In this document: positions 34,600 to 42,214 of the stretch, in pieces
Numbering within the stretch: position 1 is the first letter of the stretch
Layout of the letters: every line of letters begins with the position of its first letter
Source of the DNA: Chryseobacterium sp. c4a
GTDB taxonomy: Bacteria > Bacteroidota > Bacteroidia > Flavobacteriales > Weeksellaceae
NCBI RefSeq assembly: GCF_009900745.1
Contig: NZ_WXVU01000020.1
Location: forward strand, 1 to 64,000
DNA: 64,000 nt
Direction of reading: 5' to 3'
The notes under the pieces: model-generated
Seen by the model: the letters and a program-made list of their open reading frames with translations, nothing else
Databases searched by the model: none
Told to the model about the DNA's origin: nothing
Made by a program: the position numbers and the translations under genes

Positions 34600-35898
34600 A
34601 TGAAAAGATTAACTCTAATTGCAGCTGCTGCATTATCACTTACAGCTTGCCAGAACGATCATTTAGCAGATTCTTCAACTCCTTTTGAAATGAAACCTAC
34701 TTCAGCTGAGTATCTTACAGCTTCTGCTCTTCCTGTTACTAAAGTGAGTGGGCCAATTACTTCTAATACAACATGGAGCGGTGTCATAGAAATTGATGGT
34801 ACTGTAGCCGTTAAAAATGGAGCAACACTTACCATTCAGCCTGGAACATTCATTAAAGCAAAACCTAATGCAATAGGAGAAGGTTCAGGAATCCTGGTTA
34901 TTACTAAAACAGGTAAAATCAATGCTACAGGTACTGAATCTCAGCCAATTGTTTTTACAAGTTATAGACTTTTAGATGGAGATGAAGATACTACAGCAAC
35001 TCCGGGAGATTTTGGAGGTGTAATCCTTTTAGGTGATGCCCCTACGAATGTACCTTTTACAACGACTATTGAAGGATTAACAGGTAGTGATTATTATTTC
35101 GGAGGAACTAACCCTTCTCATAACGCTGGAACAATGAAATATGTACGTATTGAGTTTGCTGGTTATGACTTTGTAGGAGCTAACTCTGGTAATGAAGTAA
35201 ATGCCTTATCATTAGGAGGAGTTGGAAATGGGACTACTTTAGATCATATCCAGGTATCTTACGGTCAGGATGATTCTTTTGAATTCTTCGGTGGAACTGT
35301 GAATGCTTCTAACCTGATTTCTTTTGCTGCAGAAGATGATAATTTTGACTTTGATAATGGATATACTGGAACCATTACATGTGCTCTTTCTTTAGCAGAT
35401 TACAATTCAGCACATACAGTAAGTGGGGGAAGCCCAGATTCTAACGGTATTGAGCTAGATAATAATGCAACAGGTACAGCGACTTCTTTGATTACAAATC
35501 CTGTGATCAATAATCTTACGATCGTAGGCGCTAAATTCGGTAGTGCAGGACAAGGAGCAGCTTATGAAAATGGTATCCACATCAGAAGATATGGTAAATT
35601 AACGTTAAACAATGCTGTTGTAACAGGATATCCTGTTGGAATCAGAGTAGAAGGTACAGGATCAGAGCTTTCTTCAGCTTCAAACCTTGCTTCTATTCAG
35701 GTTCATGGCTTTACAACTTCTATTATAGGAGCTGGTACAGCGGGAATTCCGGCATCTAACCTTCTTACAGGAAGTACTGCTGCACTATGGGGAATGAGCC
35801 AGCCATTCTTTAATGAAGGAAGCTGGAATGTATCTCCAAGAAATTGTGGTGGATTCCAAGGTGCTTGGACGAAATACAATTTTGCCATTGTAAACTAA
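34600..35898 (+). CDS. Surface lipoprotein with beta-helix repeats (paralogue B)
   Basis: 432 residues, nearly collinear with the preceding lipoprotein (most blocks identical, e.g. GGVGNGTTLDHIQVSY and NIISF-type rungs). Lipobox LTAC, then QNDHL, a weaker form of the export signal than QKDDL. The main differences are in the segment KAKPNAIGEGSG versus KAKPNYDWAAAKG and in surface loops, where substrate contacts would be expected. A recent tandem duplication. Function as for paralogue A. Confidence 0.8.
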   Translation: MKRLTLIAAAALSLTACQNDHLADSSTPFEMKPTSAEYLTASALPVTKVSGPITSNTTWSGVIEIDGTVAVKNGATLTIQPGTFIKAKPNAIGEGSGILVITKTGKINATGTESQPIVFTSYRLLDGDEDTTATPGDFGGVILLGDAPTNVPFTTTIEGLTGSDYYFGGTNPSHNAGTMKYVRIEFAGYDFVGANSGNEVNALSLGGVGNGTTLDHIQVSYGQDDSFEFFGGTVNASNLISFAAEDDNFDFDNGYTGTITCALSLADYNSAHTVSGGSPDSNGIELDNNATGTATSLITNPVINNLTIVGAKFGSAGQGAAYENGIHIRRYGKLTLNNAVVTGYPVGIRVEGTGSELSSASNLASIQVHGFTTSIIGAGTAGIPASNLLTGSTAALWGMSQPFFNEGSWNVSPRNCGGFQGAWTKYNFAIVN

Positions 35899-35975
35899 AA
35901 AATAATAAAAGCAGGGAAGAAGCTCAGGCTAATTCCTTGCTTTATTTTCTTTACATAATTTTAATAATCAGTATC

Positions 35976-36902
35976 ATGAAAAAAATAATTTTATCATCTG
36001 TCCTGTTTTTATCTCAGCTGGCTACAGCTCAAACTTTGGTATGGGGAAATACTTTTGATACTTCTGCCGATCTTCAGGGATGGACATTCCATGACCAGAA
36101 TGGTAATAATAACGGGTGGATTCAAGGCGCTAATATTTATCACAATGGTACCTCTTTAGTGTATGGAAGTGCCGGAGTTCTAAGGCATTCAACTAATCTG
36201 GTTCCTACTGGAAGTGTTGCAGGGTTCGGAACTGAAGATGACTGGATTATTTCTCCTCAGATAGATCTTACAACCGCTTCAGGAACAATCACTCTTGCCT
36301 CTTATATTGGAAGACAAAGAGCTTCTCATACTATTGTGAGTCGTGATCTTTATATCTATGTAAGTACACCTCAAAAAGAAGTTCCCACTTTAGCAGATTT
36401 TAAGGCTATGACGGTAGATGGATCAGGAAATTATCTACAAAGCCCTTATAAAATACAGGTAGGTTCATCTACAAATCCTTTTCCGGCAGACCTTACCCAA
36501 TTTGCAGAAAACCTTGTAGATATTTCAGCTTTTGCAGGAAAGAAGATCTATATAGGAATGTGGGCAAACAGAAATGCCAGCGGGAATAATATTATGAATA
36601 TCAATATTGATGAAATGGCTATCTATGCTACCTCACTTACGCTAAGCACAAAAGATGTAAAAAAGAAAGAAAATCTTACAAAAATTGTAGAAAATCCGGT
36701 AAAAGAACACTTACAACTACAGCTTAATCCTGCATTAAAAGAAAATATAACGACAGTTTATCTTTATAATATGGCAGGGCAGAAAGTTCTTACCGCTCAA
36801 TACTCAAGATCAATCAATATAGCAGGTTTATCAGAAGGAATGTATATAGCGGAAATTACTGATGGAAAAACTACAGAGCGGTTAAGTTTTATTAAGAAAT
36901 AA
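35976..36902 (+). CDS. T9SS-exported protein with choice-of-anchor-J-like domain
   Basis: 308 residues from the ATG at 35976. Signal peptide SSVLFLSQLATAQ. A jelly-roll domain (about 22-210: WGNTFDTSADLQGWTFHDQN, EDDWIISPQIDLT) of the cleaved-adhesin/choice-of-anchor-J type, then a type A T9SS sorting domain (about 228-308: IVENPVKEHLQLQL, VYLYNMAGQKVL, GMYIAEITDGKTTERLSFIKK). It is surface-exported and lies 77 bases after lipoprotein B in the FecIR-linked cluster. Jelly-roll domains of this kind bind carbohydrate or protein. Confidence 0.82.
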   Translation: MKKIILSSVLFLSQLATAQTLVWGNTFDTSADLQGWTFHDQNGNNNGWIQGANIYHNGTSLVYGSAGVLRHSTNLVPTGSVAGFGTEDDWIISPQIDLTTASGTITLASYIGRQRASHTIVSRDLYIYVSTPQKEVPTLADFKAMTVDGSGNYLQSPYKIQVGSSTNPFPADLTQFAENLVDISAFAGKKIYIGMWANRNASGNNIMNINIDEMAIYATSLTLSTKDVKKKENLTKIVENPVKEHLQLQLNPALKENITTVYLYNMAGQKVLTAQYSRSINIAGLSEGMYIAEITDGKTTERLSFIKK

Positions 36903-37024
36903 ATAGGCTGCTTTTAAGCTGATCATAAAACAAAATATAAAGTTTTAATATACAATAATGGATTGGCGCTTTGATAAAAAGCGGTTATTCAGAACATATT
37001 CAACTAGTTTTTTTATAATTGTTG

Positions 37025-37058
37025 TATTGCCCTGCACAATGGGTAGGGCAATATTTTT
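37025..37058 (+). terminator. Terminator-like hairpin inside the cluster
   Basis: TATTGCCCT (37025-37033) pairs with AGGGCAATA (37045-37053), followed by TTTTT. It lies between the T9SS protein gene and the next lipoprotein gene and may reduce transcription of the last two genes. Confidence 0.55.
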
Positions 37059-37080
37059 AAAGTTTAAAATAAGATAAAAG

Positions 37081-37821
37081 ATGAATAAAATCTTTGCATT
37101 ACTATTATTGGTCATATTATTTTCATGCACAGACAACACGGTGATGGAAAAATATGATCTTGCACAAAAACCAGGGGAAGTGACTATCAAAGGGTTCTCT
37201 AAACCTGATGTACTTCAGCTGAGATTCAATGGAGAACCAATATCTATAGACGGGAAAACCTCTTATACCAATAAAATAGAAACCACGCTTCAGTTTGTAC
37301 AGGATCAGGGAGAGATCAACAAACTGACAATATATAATCATGAAACAGGAAAGGAAATTATACAATACAATATTACTTATAATAATATAGAGGAATATAA
37401 AAAACTATACTTCTTCAATCTTCCGGGAATCTTTCTGGAGGCTGAGGTTATAAAACCGCAGGTCAACCTTGGAAGGGTGGGGTTTGAATTTATTTTTCCG
37501 AATTTAGGAGAGTTTTCAGGAACATCTCTGAAAAATGTGAAAGGAGTTTTAAAAAGAGAAAATGGTATTGTTCTGGCGGAGTTTGATAATATTGGGAAAA
37601 AGAGCTTTACTCCGGTAAAGATATACACCTCTTTCGGAATTACAGCTCCTGTATATCTGGAATTGTATAAACCTGGAACGACAGAACCTTATGTAGGTTC
37701 CGAAATGATTAAGGTGAAAATAAAACAAGATATGGGTGCTAATATGATCATCTTGCAGGAAAAATTGGAAAATGGCGCATGGGTAGTAAAAGGAGATGTG
37801 GATGTAGCAGAATATTTATAA
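37081..37821 (+). CDS. Lipoprotein of unknown function in the FecIR-linked cluster
   Basis: 246 residues. Lipobox LFSC, then TDNTVMEK. The body is beta-rich with no family I recognise (PGEVTIKGFSKPDVLQLRFN, GEFSGTSLKNVKGVL). It ends 6 bases before the S41 peptidase gene and is presumably co-transcribed and co-functional with it. It could present a substrate to the peptidase or the receptor. Confidence 0.65.
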   Translation: MNKIFALLLLVILFSCTDNTVMEKYDLAQKPGEVTIKGFSKPDVLQLRFNGEPISIDGKTSYTNKIETTLQFVQDQGEINKLTIYNHETGKEIIQYNITYNNIEEYKKLYFFNLPGIFLEAEVIKPQVNLGRVGFEFIFPNLGEFSGTSLKNVKGVLKRENGIVLAEFDNIGKKSFTPVKIYTSFGITAPVYLELYKPGTTEPYVGSEMIKVKIKQDMGANMIILQEKLENGAWVVKGDVDVAEYL

Positions 37822-37827
37822 TCCGGG

Positions 37828-39171
37828 ATGAGAAAATTTTTAAAACTTCAGTTCATTGCCATCATATTCATCCTTATTTCTTGTACGGATAATGATGAAA
37901 AAGCTCCTGACTTTCCTGAAGGAAGTACAGAATCTGTAAATCTTTGGGTACAGGATAGCTTGAAACGGTATTATTACTGGGCAGATCAGATGCCATCAAA
38001 GCCGGATTATCATCTTCCTGTAAAAGATTTTTTTAAAAGTATGCTGGCTCCTCAGGATCGGTTTTCTTTTATTGTAAATACTAAAGACCCTTCCAGTTAT
38101 CCACGCTCGATTCGGAATATGTATGGCTTCGATTATACCGTTATTCAGCAGTCAAACGGCGAGGTAGTAACAACAATTAAATTAGTGCTTAAAGATTCCC
38201 CGGCATTCAATGCCGGACTTGAACGTGGAATGATTATTACCAAAATTAATGGAAAAACACTGACGGCAAATAATGCAGAATCTATAACTTCAACCATGAA
38301 AGATCTCACAGTACTGGATCTTAGTATAGGAAATTGGAAAAATGGAGCCATAACTGATGAAAAAGAAATAAAAGTCTATTATGGAGTATCTTTTGATCAG
38401 CCTTTATTGTCTAAAATATTTGAAAAAAATGGCAAAAAAGTAGGGTATCTGTATATCTATGATTTTCCGGATGGGATGACACAGAAGCTCAGCCAGAAGT
38501 TTGCAGAATTTAAAGCTGCCGGAGTACAAGAACTGATTCTCGATCTGAGATATAATTATGGAGGCTCTGTATCTGCTGCTGCTGCTCTTTGTTCCCTTAT
38601 TCCTTCAGGGATATCATCTACTTCTCCATTCATCATCTTTAAAGGAAATAAAAATGGGGGCGAAGTGAAAAGAACTTTTTCCCAACAGATTGCCTATGAT
38701 CCAAAAGCACTTGATTTTAATACTCTACGGGCAAATTCCTTAGGGTTGAACAAAGTATATATTTTGAGCTCAAACAGTACAGCTTCTGCAGCTGAAATCG
38801 TTATTAATAATTTGAAACCTTACCTTCAGGTTGTCCAAGTTGGAGATGTAACGTTAGGAAAAGATATGGCAGGATTCACAGTAGAAGATAAACGTAAGCC
38901 TCAAAAAATCTATTGGCAAATGCACCCGGTTATTTATAAAGTATTTAATGCTAATGGTGTCGGAGAATATAGCAATGGGATTTCACCGCAGGTTTCGGTT
39001 AATGAGTATACGGTATTGCCCTTATTGCCTTTAGGTGATCCTAATGAAACTTTGATTTCTTCTGTTTTGAACGGAGCCCAGTTTAAATCTGTAAATCAGG
39101 GAATATCTTCCGGAAATGTGAAGGTCTTATATCAAAGTGATGTTCCACCTATATCTGCGGGTAGAAATTGA
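37828..39171 (+). CDS. S41-family (CTP-like) peptidase, lipoprotein
   Basis: 447 residues. Lipobox LISC then TDNDEK, an acidic stretch compatible with surface export. A PDZ-like segment covers about 105-165 (DSPAFNAGLERGMIITKING). The S41 core has ELILDLRYNYGGSVSAAAAL, the catalytic Ser in SNSTASAAEIV (about 315-320) and Lys in TLGKDMAG (about 348). Such Ser/Lys peptidases trim protein C-termini. Being tied to a TonB receptor and lipoproteins suggests it processes an external or captured protein (inference). Last gene of the cluster. Confidence 0.87.
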   Translation: MRKFLKLQFIAIIFILISCTDNDEKAPDFPEGSTESVNLWVQDSLKRYYYWADQMPSKPDYHLPVKDFFKSMLAPQDRFSFIVNTKDPSSYPRSIRNMYGFDYTVIQQSNGEVVTTIKLVLKDSPAFNAGLERGMIITKINGKTLTANNAESITSTMKDLTVLDLSIGNWKNGAITDEKEIKVYYGVSFDQPLLSKIFEKNGKKVGYLYIYDFPDGMTQKLSQKFAEFKAAGVQELILDLRYNYGGSVSAAAALCSLIPSGISSTSPFIIFKGNKNGGEVKRTFSQQIAYDPKALDFNTLRANSLGLNKVYILSSNSTASAAEIVINNLKPYLQVVQVGDVTLGKDMAGFTVEDKRKPQKIYWQMHPVIYKVFNANGVGEYSNGISPQVSVNEYTVLPLLPLGDPNETLISSVLNGAQFKSVNQGISSGNVKVLYQSDVPPISAGRN

Positions 39172-39204
39172 TACATAGCACTCTTATTAAAAAAAACTAA
39201 AATC

Positions 39205-39474
39205 ATGCAGGGAATTGAACCAAAACTTCACACAAATCTGACCAGTCGTATCGAATATTACCGACTGCTGATAGAAGCTGCAGATCATTCTGAAGCGCAT
39301 TCCTCTGATGTTATTACACAAATTGCTGAGTTGGCCAATTTGTATGAAGAATATCTGAAGAATAAAAAGAACCTTGAAGAAAGTATAAAAAGCTACAGGG
39401 CATATCATACTGATCTAAGAAAAAAATTAACAGTACGGCTTCGCGAAATCAAAAGAAAAGCGAGAGAGAAATAG
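39205..39474 (+). CDS. Small coiled-coil protein, unknown
   Basis: 89 residues, highly charged and helical throughout (ELANLYEEYLKNKKNLEESI, LTVRLREIKRKAREK). No signal peptide or membrane segment. Family not recognised. It starts 33 bases after the peptidase gene and might be read through from it, but its content is unlike the exported proteins upstream. Confidence 0.5.
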   Translation: MQGIEPKLHTNLTSRIEYYRLLIEAADHSEAHSSDVITQIAELANLYEEYLKNKKNLEESIKSYRAYHTDLRKKLTVRLREIKRKAREK

Positions 39475-39559
39475 GGGTTTTACAAAACGTATCATTTCAA
39501 AAGATTTTACATAGGCTCTTCTCTTCTTATTCCAAAATTCATACATTTATGACATCAAG

Positions 39560-40300
39560 TTGAAAGAAGATGCTTTTATGAGTTTTAATGAAACTGTACT
39601 TTCCGGTTATATCAATATGTTTTGGCAGTTTTCCTGGTCACAATGGATTCTATTCAGCCTGATTTGCAATGTTTTTTTGTATTTATTTTCAATAGGATTA
39701 TATCTCTTTATTGATAAAACCTGTCGTAAAAGTCCATTGCAGGATAAAGATCATCCTGTATCAAAATCAGATTTCTATCTGAGCCTTTTTACGGTTATCT
39801 GTAATAGTCTTGTGATGCTGATAGGTGTTTTTCTATGGAAAAATGGCTGGATTGAGCTGGGAAATACCCAATCTGGAATAATGATCAGTCTTGAAATTAT
39901 AGCGCTCCTTTTTTTAATGGATCTTTTCATGTACTTCTTTCATTATGCAGCACATGTACCATTTGTATATAAAATGGTACATGGAAAACATCACGAGCAT
40001 GTAAGTACCAATTATCTGAGCCTTTTTGTATTGCATCCTTTTGAAACCATAGGTTTTGGGCTGATGATGCTGGTGTTACTGATTGGGTACAATTTTTCTG
40101 TGGTTTCTATTTCCATTTATTTGCTGATTAATCTTATTTGGGGTACAATAGGGCATCTAAACAGAGAGTTTTTCCCAGCCTGGTTTGATCGATTCTTTGT
40201 GGGAACTACCAGATTCCATAATCAACATCATTTGGATGAGACTAAAAATTTCGGATTTTATACCTCTATTTGGGATAGATTGTTTGGAACGTACAAATAA
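39560..40300 (+). CDS. Membrane fatty-acid hydroxylase/sterol desaturase family protein
   Basis: 246 residues with about five membrane helices. The histidine boxes typical of the non-haem di-iron family are present: HYAAH (about 133), HGKHHEH (about 147) and HNQHH (about 222). These enzymes use O2 to hydroxylate or desaturate lipids (e.g. fatty acids or carotenoids). The ATG at 39578 (MSFNET) is an alternative start. No lipid gene is adjacent, so the substrate is open. Confidence 0.85.
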   Translation: MKEDAFMSFNETVLSGYINMFWQFSWSQWILFSLICNVFLYLFSIGLYLFIDKTCRKSPLQDKDHPVSKSDFYLSLFTVICNSLVMLIGVFLWKNGWIELGNTQSGIMISLEIIALLFLMDLFMYFFHYAAHVPFVYKMVHGKHHEHVSTNYLSLFVLHPFETIGFGLMMLVLLIGYNFSVVSISIYLLINLIWGTIGHLNREFFPAWFDRFFVGTTRFHNQHHLDETKNFGFYTSIWDRLFGTYK

Positions 40301-40395
40301 GAGATGGAATTCTTCAAAAGACGTTTCATTCCCACGAACACCTGAATAGAATTCTATTTACAAGGAGTTGTTAATGATCCTTAGCTGAGTGAAAT

Positions 40396-40453
40396 ACCTT
40401 TGCGAACTTTATTTTAATCATTATTTTGGAATTTCCTTGCGTCTACTGCGTTT
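40396..40453 (+). repeat. TTTGCG-type dispersed repeat, copy 2
   Basis: CCTTTGCGAAC at the left, an A/T core, and CCTTGCGTCTACTGCGTTT at the right repeat the order, orientation and spacing of 19676-19730. Confidence 0.55.
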
Positions 40454-40473
40454 AAAATAATCACACAGGTTAT

Positions 40474-40752
40474 TTAATTTTCATTCAGTTCTTTTGCTTC
40501 ATCCCAGCAGGCTGCACAAAGGATTTTATAATCACAACTAGTGAACCAGTTTTCACGATCCTGATCAGTTTCAATATGTTCCTGATTCTTTTCACACAGA
40601 TTGCACCAGGCATCGGGACGACCAAGATCCTCTTCATTATATTCATGGAAACCTACGGGAATCCGATCCAAAAGACTATGCGCAAGGTGAGTACACAATA
40701 AACCTATTTCCTGCTTTCCATGAAGAGAGCATTCTGTATATTTTTTTGACAT
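40474..40752 (-). CDS. Small Cys/His-rich, probably zinc-binding protein
   Basis: 92 residues from the ATG at 40752 (MSKKYTECS); a longer frame to 40809 is less likely. Cys/His pairs CSLHG, CTHLAH, CNLC and CDYKILCAACW could form two zinc sites. No known family recognised. Single-gene unit on the minus strand next to dispersed repeats. Confidence 0.6.
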   Translation of the reverse strand: MSKKYTECSLHGKQEIGLLCTHLAHSLLDRIPVGFHEYNEEDLGRPDAWCNLCEKNQEHIETDQDRENWFTSCDYKILCAACWDEAKELNEN

Positions 40753-41176
40753 TTTAGAATTTAAATCTTTGGTGTAAAGGTGATGTTGTTTGATAAAGTA
40801 TGCTCCCAAAAATACAATTAATTATGAGTAATCTGACGAGCTAAAGTTTAATTTCATCTAAGCCTTTGTCTCCTAGGTAATAGAATTACCATGAAACTGG
40901 GAAATCTGGTGAAATGGTGAACTCCTGAAGAATTTTTGAGACAGCATATTGAATAAAAAAAGAAACCATTAAGATTTTTTAAAGAAAATAAGAATCGTTA
41001 AGAGAAAATCTTACGCTTTTTATAAGCCTCAACTCTTAAAGAAAGCCTCATTCTTAACTTTCCTTAAACCCTTATGAGATCTCTTAATGGTTTAAAATGA
41101 TATTATAACCACAAACATCCACAATATTCTTTGTGTTATTTGTGAAAATATTAGTGTTCTTCGTGTTTAAAAATTA
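40753..41176. other. Repeat-bearing spacer
   Basis: Contains the 131-bp inverted-repeat element at 40963-41093 and, at 41107-41165, a run of TTTGTG/ACAAA and TTCGTG words typical of flavobacterial spacer repeats. No gene seen. Confidence 0.5.
40963..41093. repeat. 131-bp element bounded by 12-bp inverted repeats
   Basis: AAACCATTAAGA (40963-40974) and TCTTAATGGTTT (41082-41093) are perfect inverted repeats. The interior is rich in TTAAG/CTTAA words and partly self-complementary. It has no coding capacity: a MITE-like or structural repeat. Confidence 0.6.
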
Positions 41177-42211
41177 TTATTTTGCCTTTATAGCAGCTTG
41201 TATTCTTTCTTCAACAATTCTCCAGTCATAAAAATGAAAAACCCTGCCATTGCTCATGGCAACAAACATTCCTTTAGGAAACTTTGATCCCAGATTCACA
41301 TTTGTTACTTCGGAGCCGTCACTTTCAAGAGTAGAAACAGGGATTTCGGCAATTCTTCCCTTAGCCGGATTTTCTCTTAAATAAACATTGAATGTATCAT
41401 TCTGCTGATTAGATACCAGAATATATCCTGTATTTTGGGACGTAGGATAAATCGAAATTCCTTCTACATCAGATTTAAAATCACCTTGCCCGAAAACCAT
41501 AAGCTCTTCGTTTCCTTTGGCAGGATCCGCATTATATTGATGTACTCCAAACTGCTCGTCAGAATAATAAATATATCCCATCTGATCATCCACGGCAATA
41601 CTTTCGATCTCTTTCAAGCCACTGTACTTACCAAACTTTCGAACAACATCGCCAGTAATTTTTCCTGCTTTTTCAGAAAGTTTATATTGCCAGAGATAGC
41701 CGTCTTTTGGCCCGGATTTTCGTCCTACAATCACAAAAATATCTTCCGTTTTCGGGTTTTTGTACATTGATATTCCCATAGGGCCACGTTCCGTTTCTCC
41801 ATCAAAAACGGAAAATTCACCTACTTCCTTGAGCTCGGGAAGAGCATAGAGCTTCACTTTATTTGTTTCACGTTCTGTAACCGCTGCGATGTCTGTCTTT
41901 TTTCCATTCAAAACAAAACCATATTCAATATCCACATTGTTGGGACGTTTAAGCCCTAAAACTTTGTGGGTGATTTTGCCATTAAGGTCAAAGGCGTACA
42001 GTCCGCCATTAGTATCTTTATCTGTTCCGATAATGATGCTTTTGGAGGCATCTTTGGGGTTGATCCATATAGCCGGGTCATCAGTATCATGAACTACTGT
42101 TTCTGTAATAACCGTTGGTTTTAACTTTTCTCCTGATTGATTCTGCCCCTTACAGTTGATCACAAAAGGAAAAACAGCGAGTGCTGCGATATAGTATGTT
42201 ATCTTTTTCAT
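41177..42211 (-). CDS. Beta-propeller phytase (3-phytase), lipoprotein
   Basis: 344 residues. Lipobox VINC near residue 20. The family signature HDTDDPAIWINPKDASKSII (about 40-60) and following blades (GTDKDTNGGLYAFDLNG, RPNNVDIEYGF, GIEGISIYP-type blade SDVEGISIYPT) match Ca-dependent beta-propeller phytases, which release phosphate from phytate. Located 3 bases after a TonB receptor gene, so the two form an operon for phytate-phosphate use. Lipid anchoring would keep it at the cell surface or periplasm. Confidence 0.9.
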   Translation of the reverse strand: MKKITYYIAALAVFPFVINCKGQNQSGEKLKPTVITETVVHDTDDPAIWINPKDASKSIIIGTDKDTNGGLYAFDLNGKITHKVLGLKRPNNVDIEYGFVLNGKKTDIAAVTERETNKVKLYALPELKEVGEFSVFDGETERGPMGISMYKNPKTEDIFVIVGRKSGPKDGYLWQYKLSEKAGKITGDVVRKFGKYSGLKEIESIAVDDQMGYIYYSDEQFGVHQYNADPAKGNEELMVFGQGDFKSDVEGISIYPTSQNTGYILVSNQQNDTFNVYLRENPAKGRIAEIPVSTLESDGSEVTNVNLGSKFPKGMFVAMSNGRVFHFYDWRIVEERIQAAIKAK

Positions 42212-42214
42212 GTT

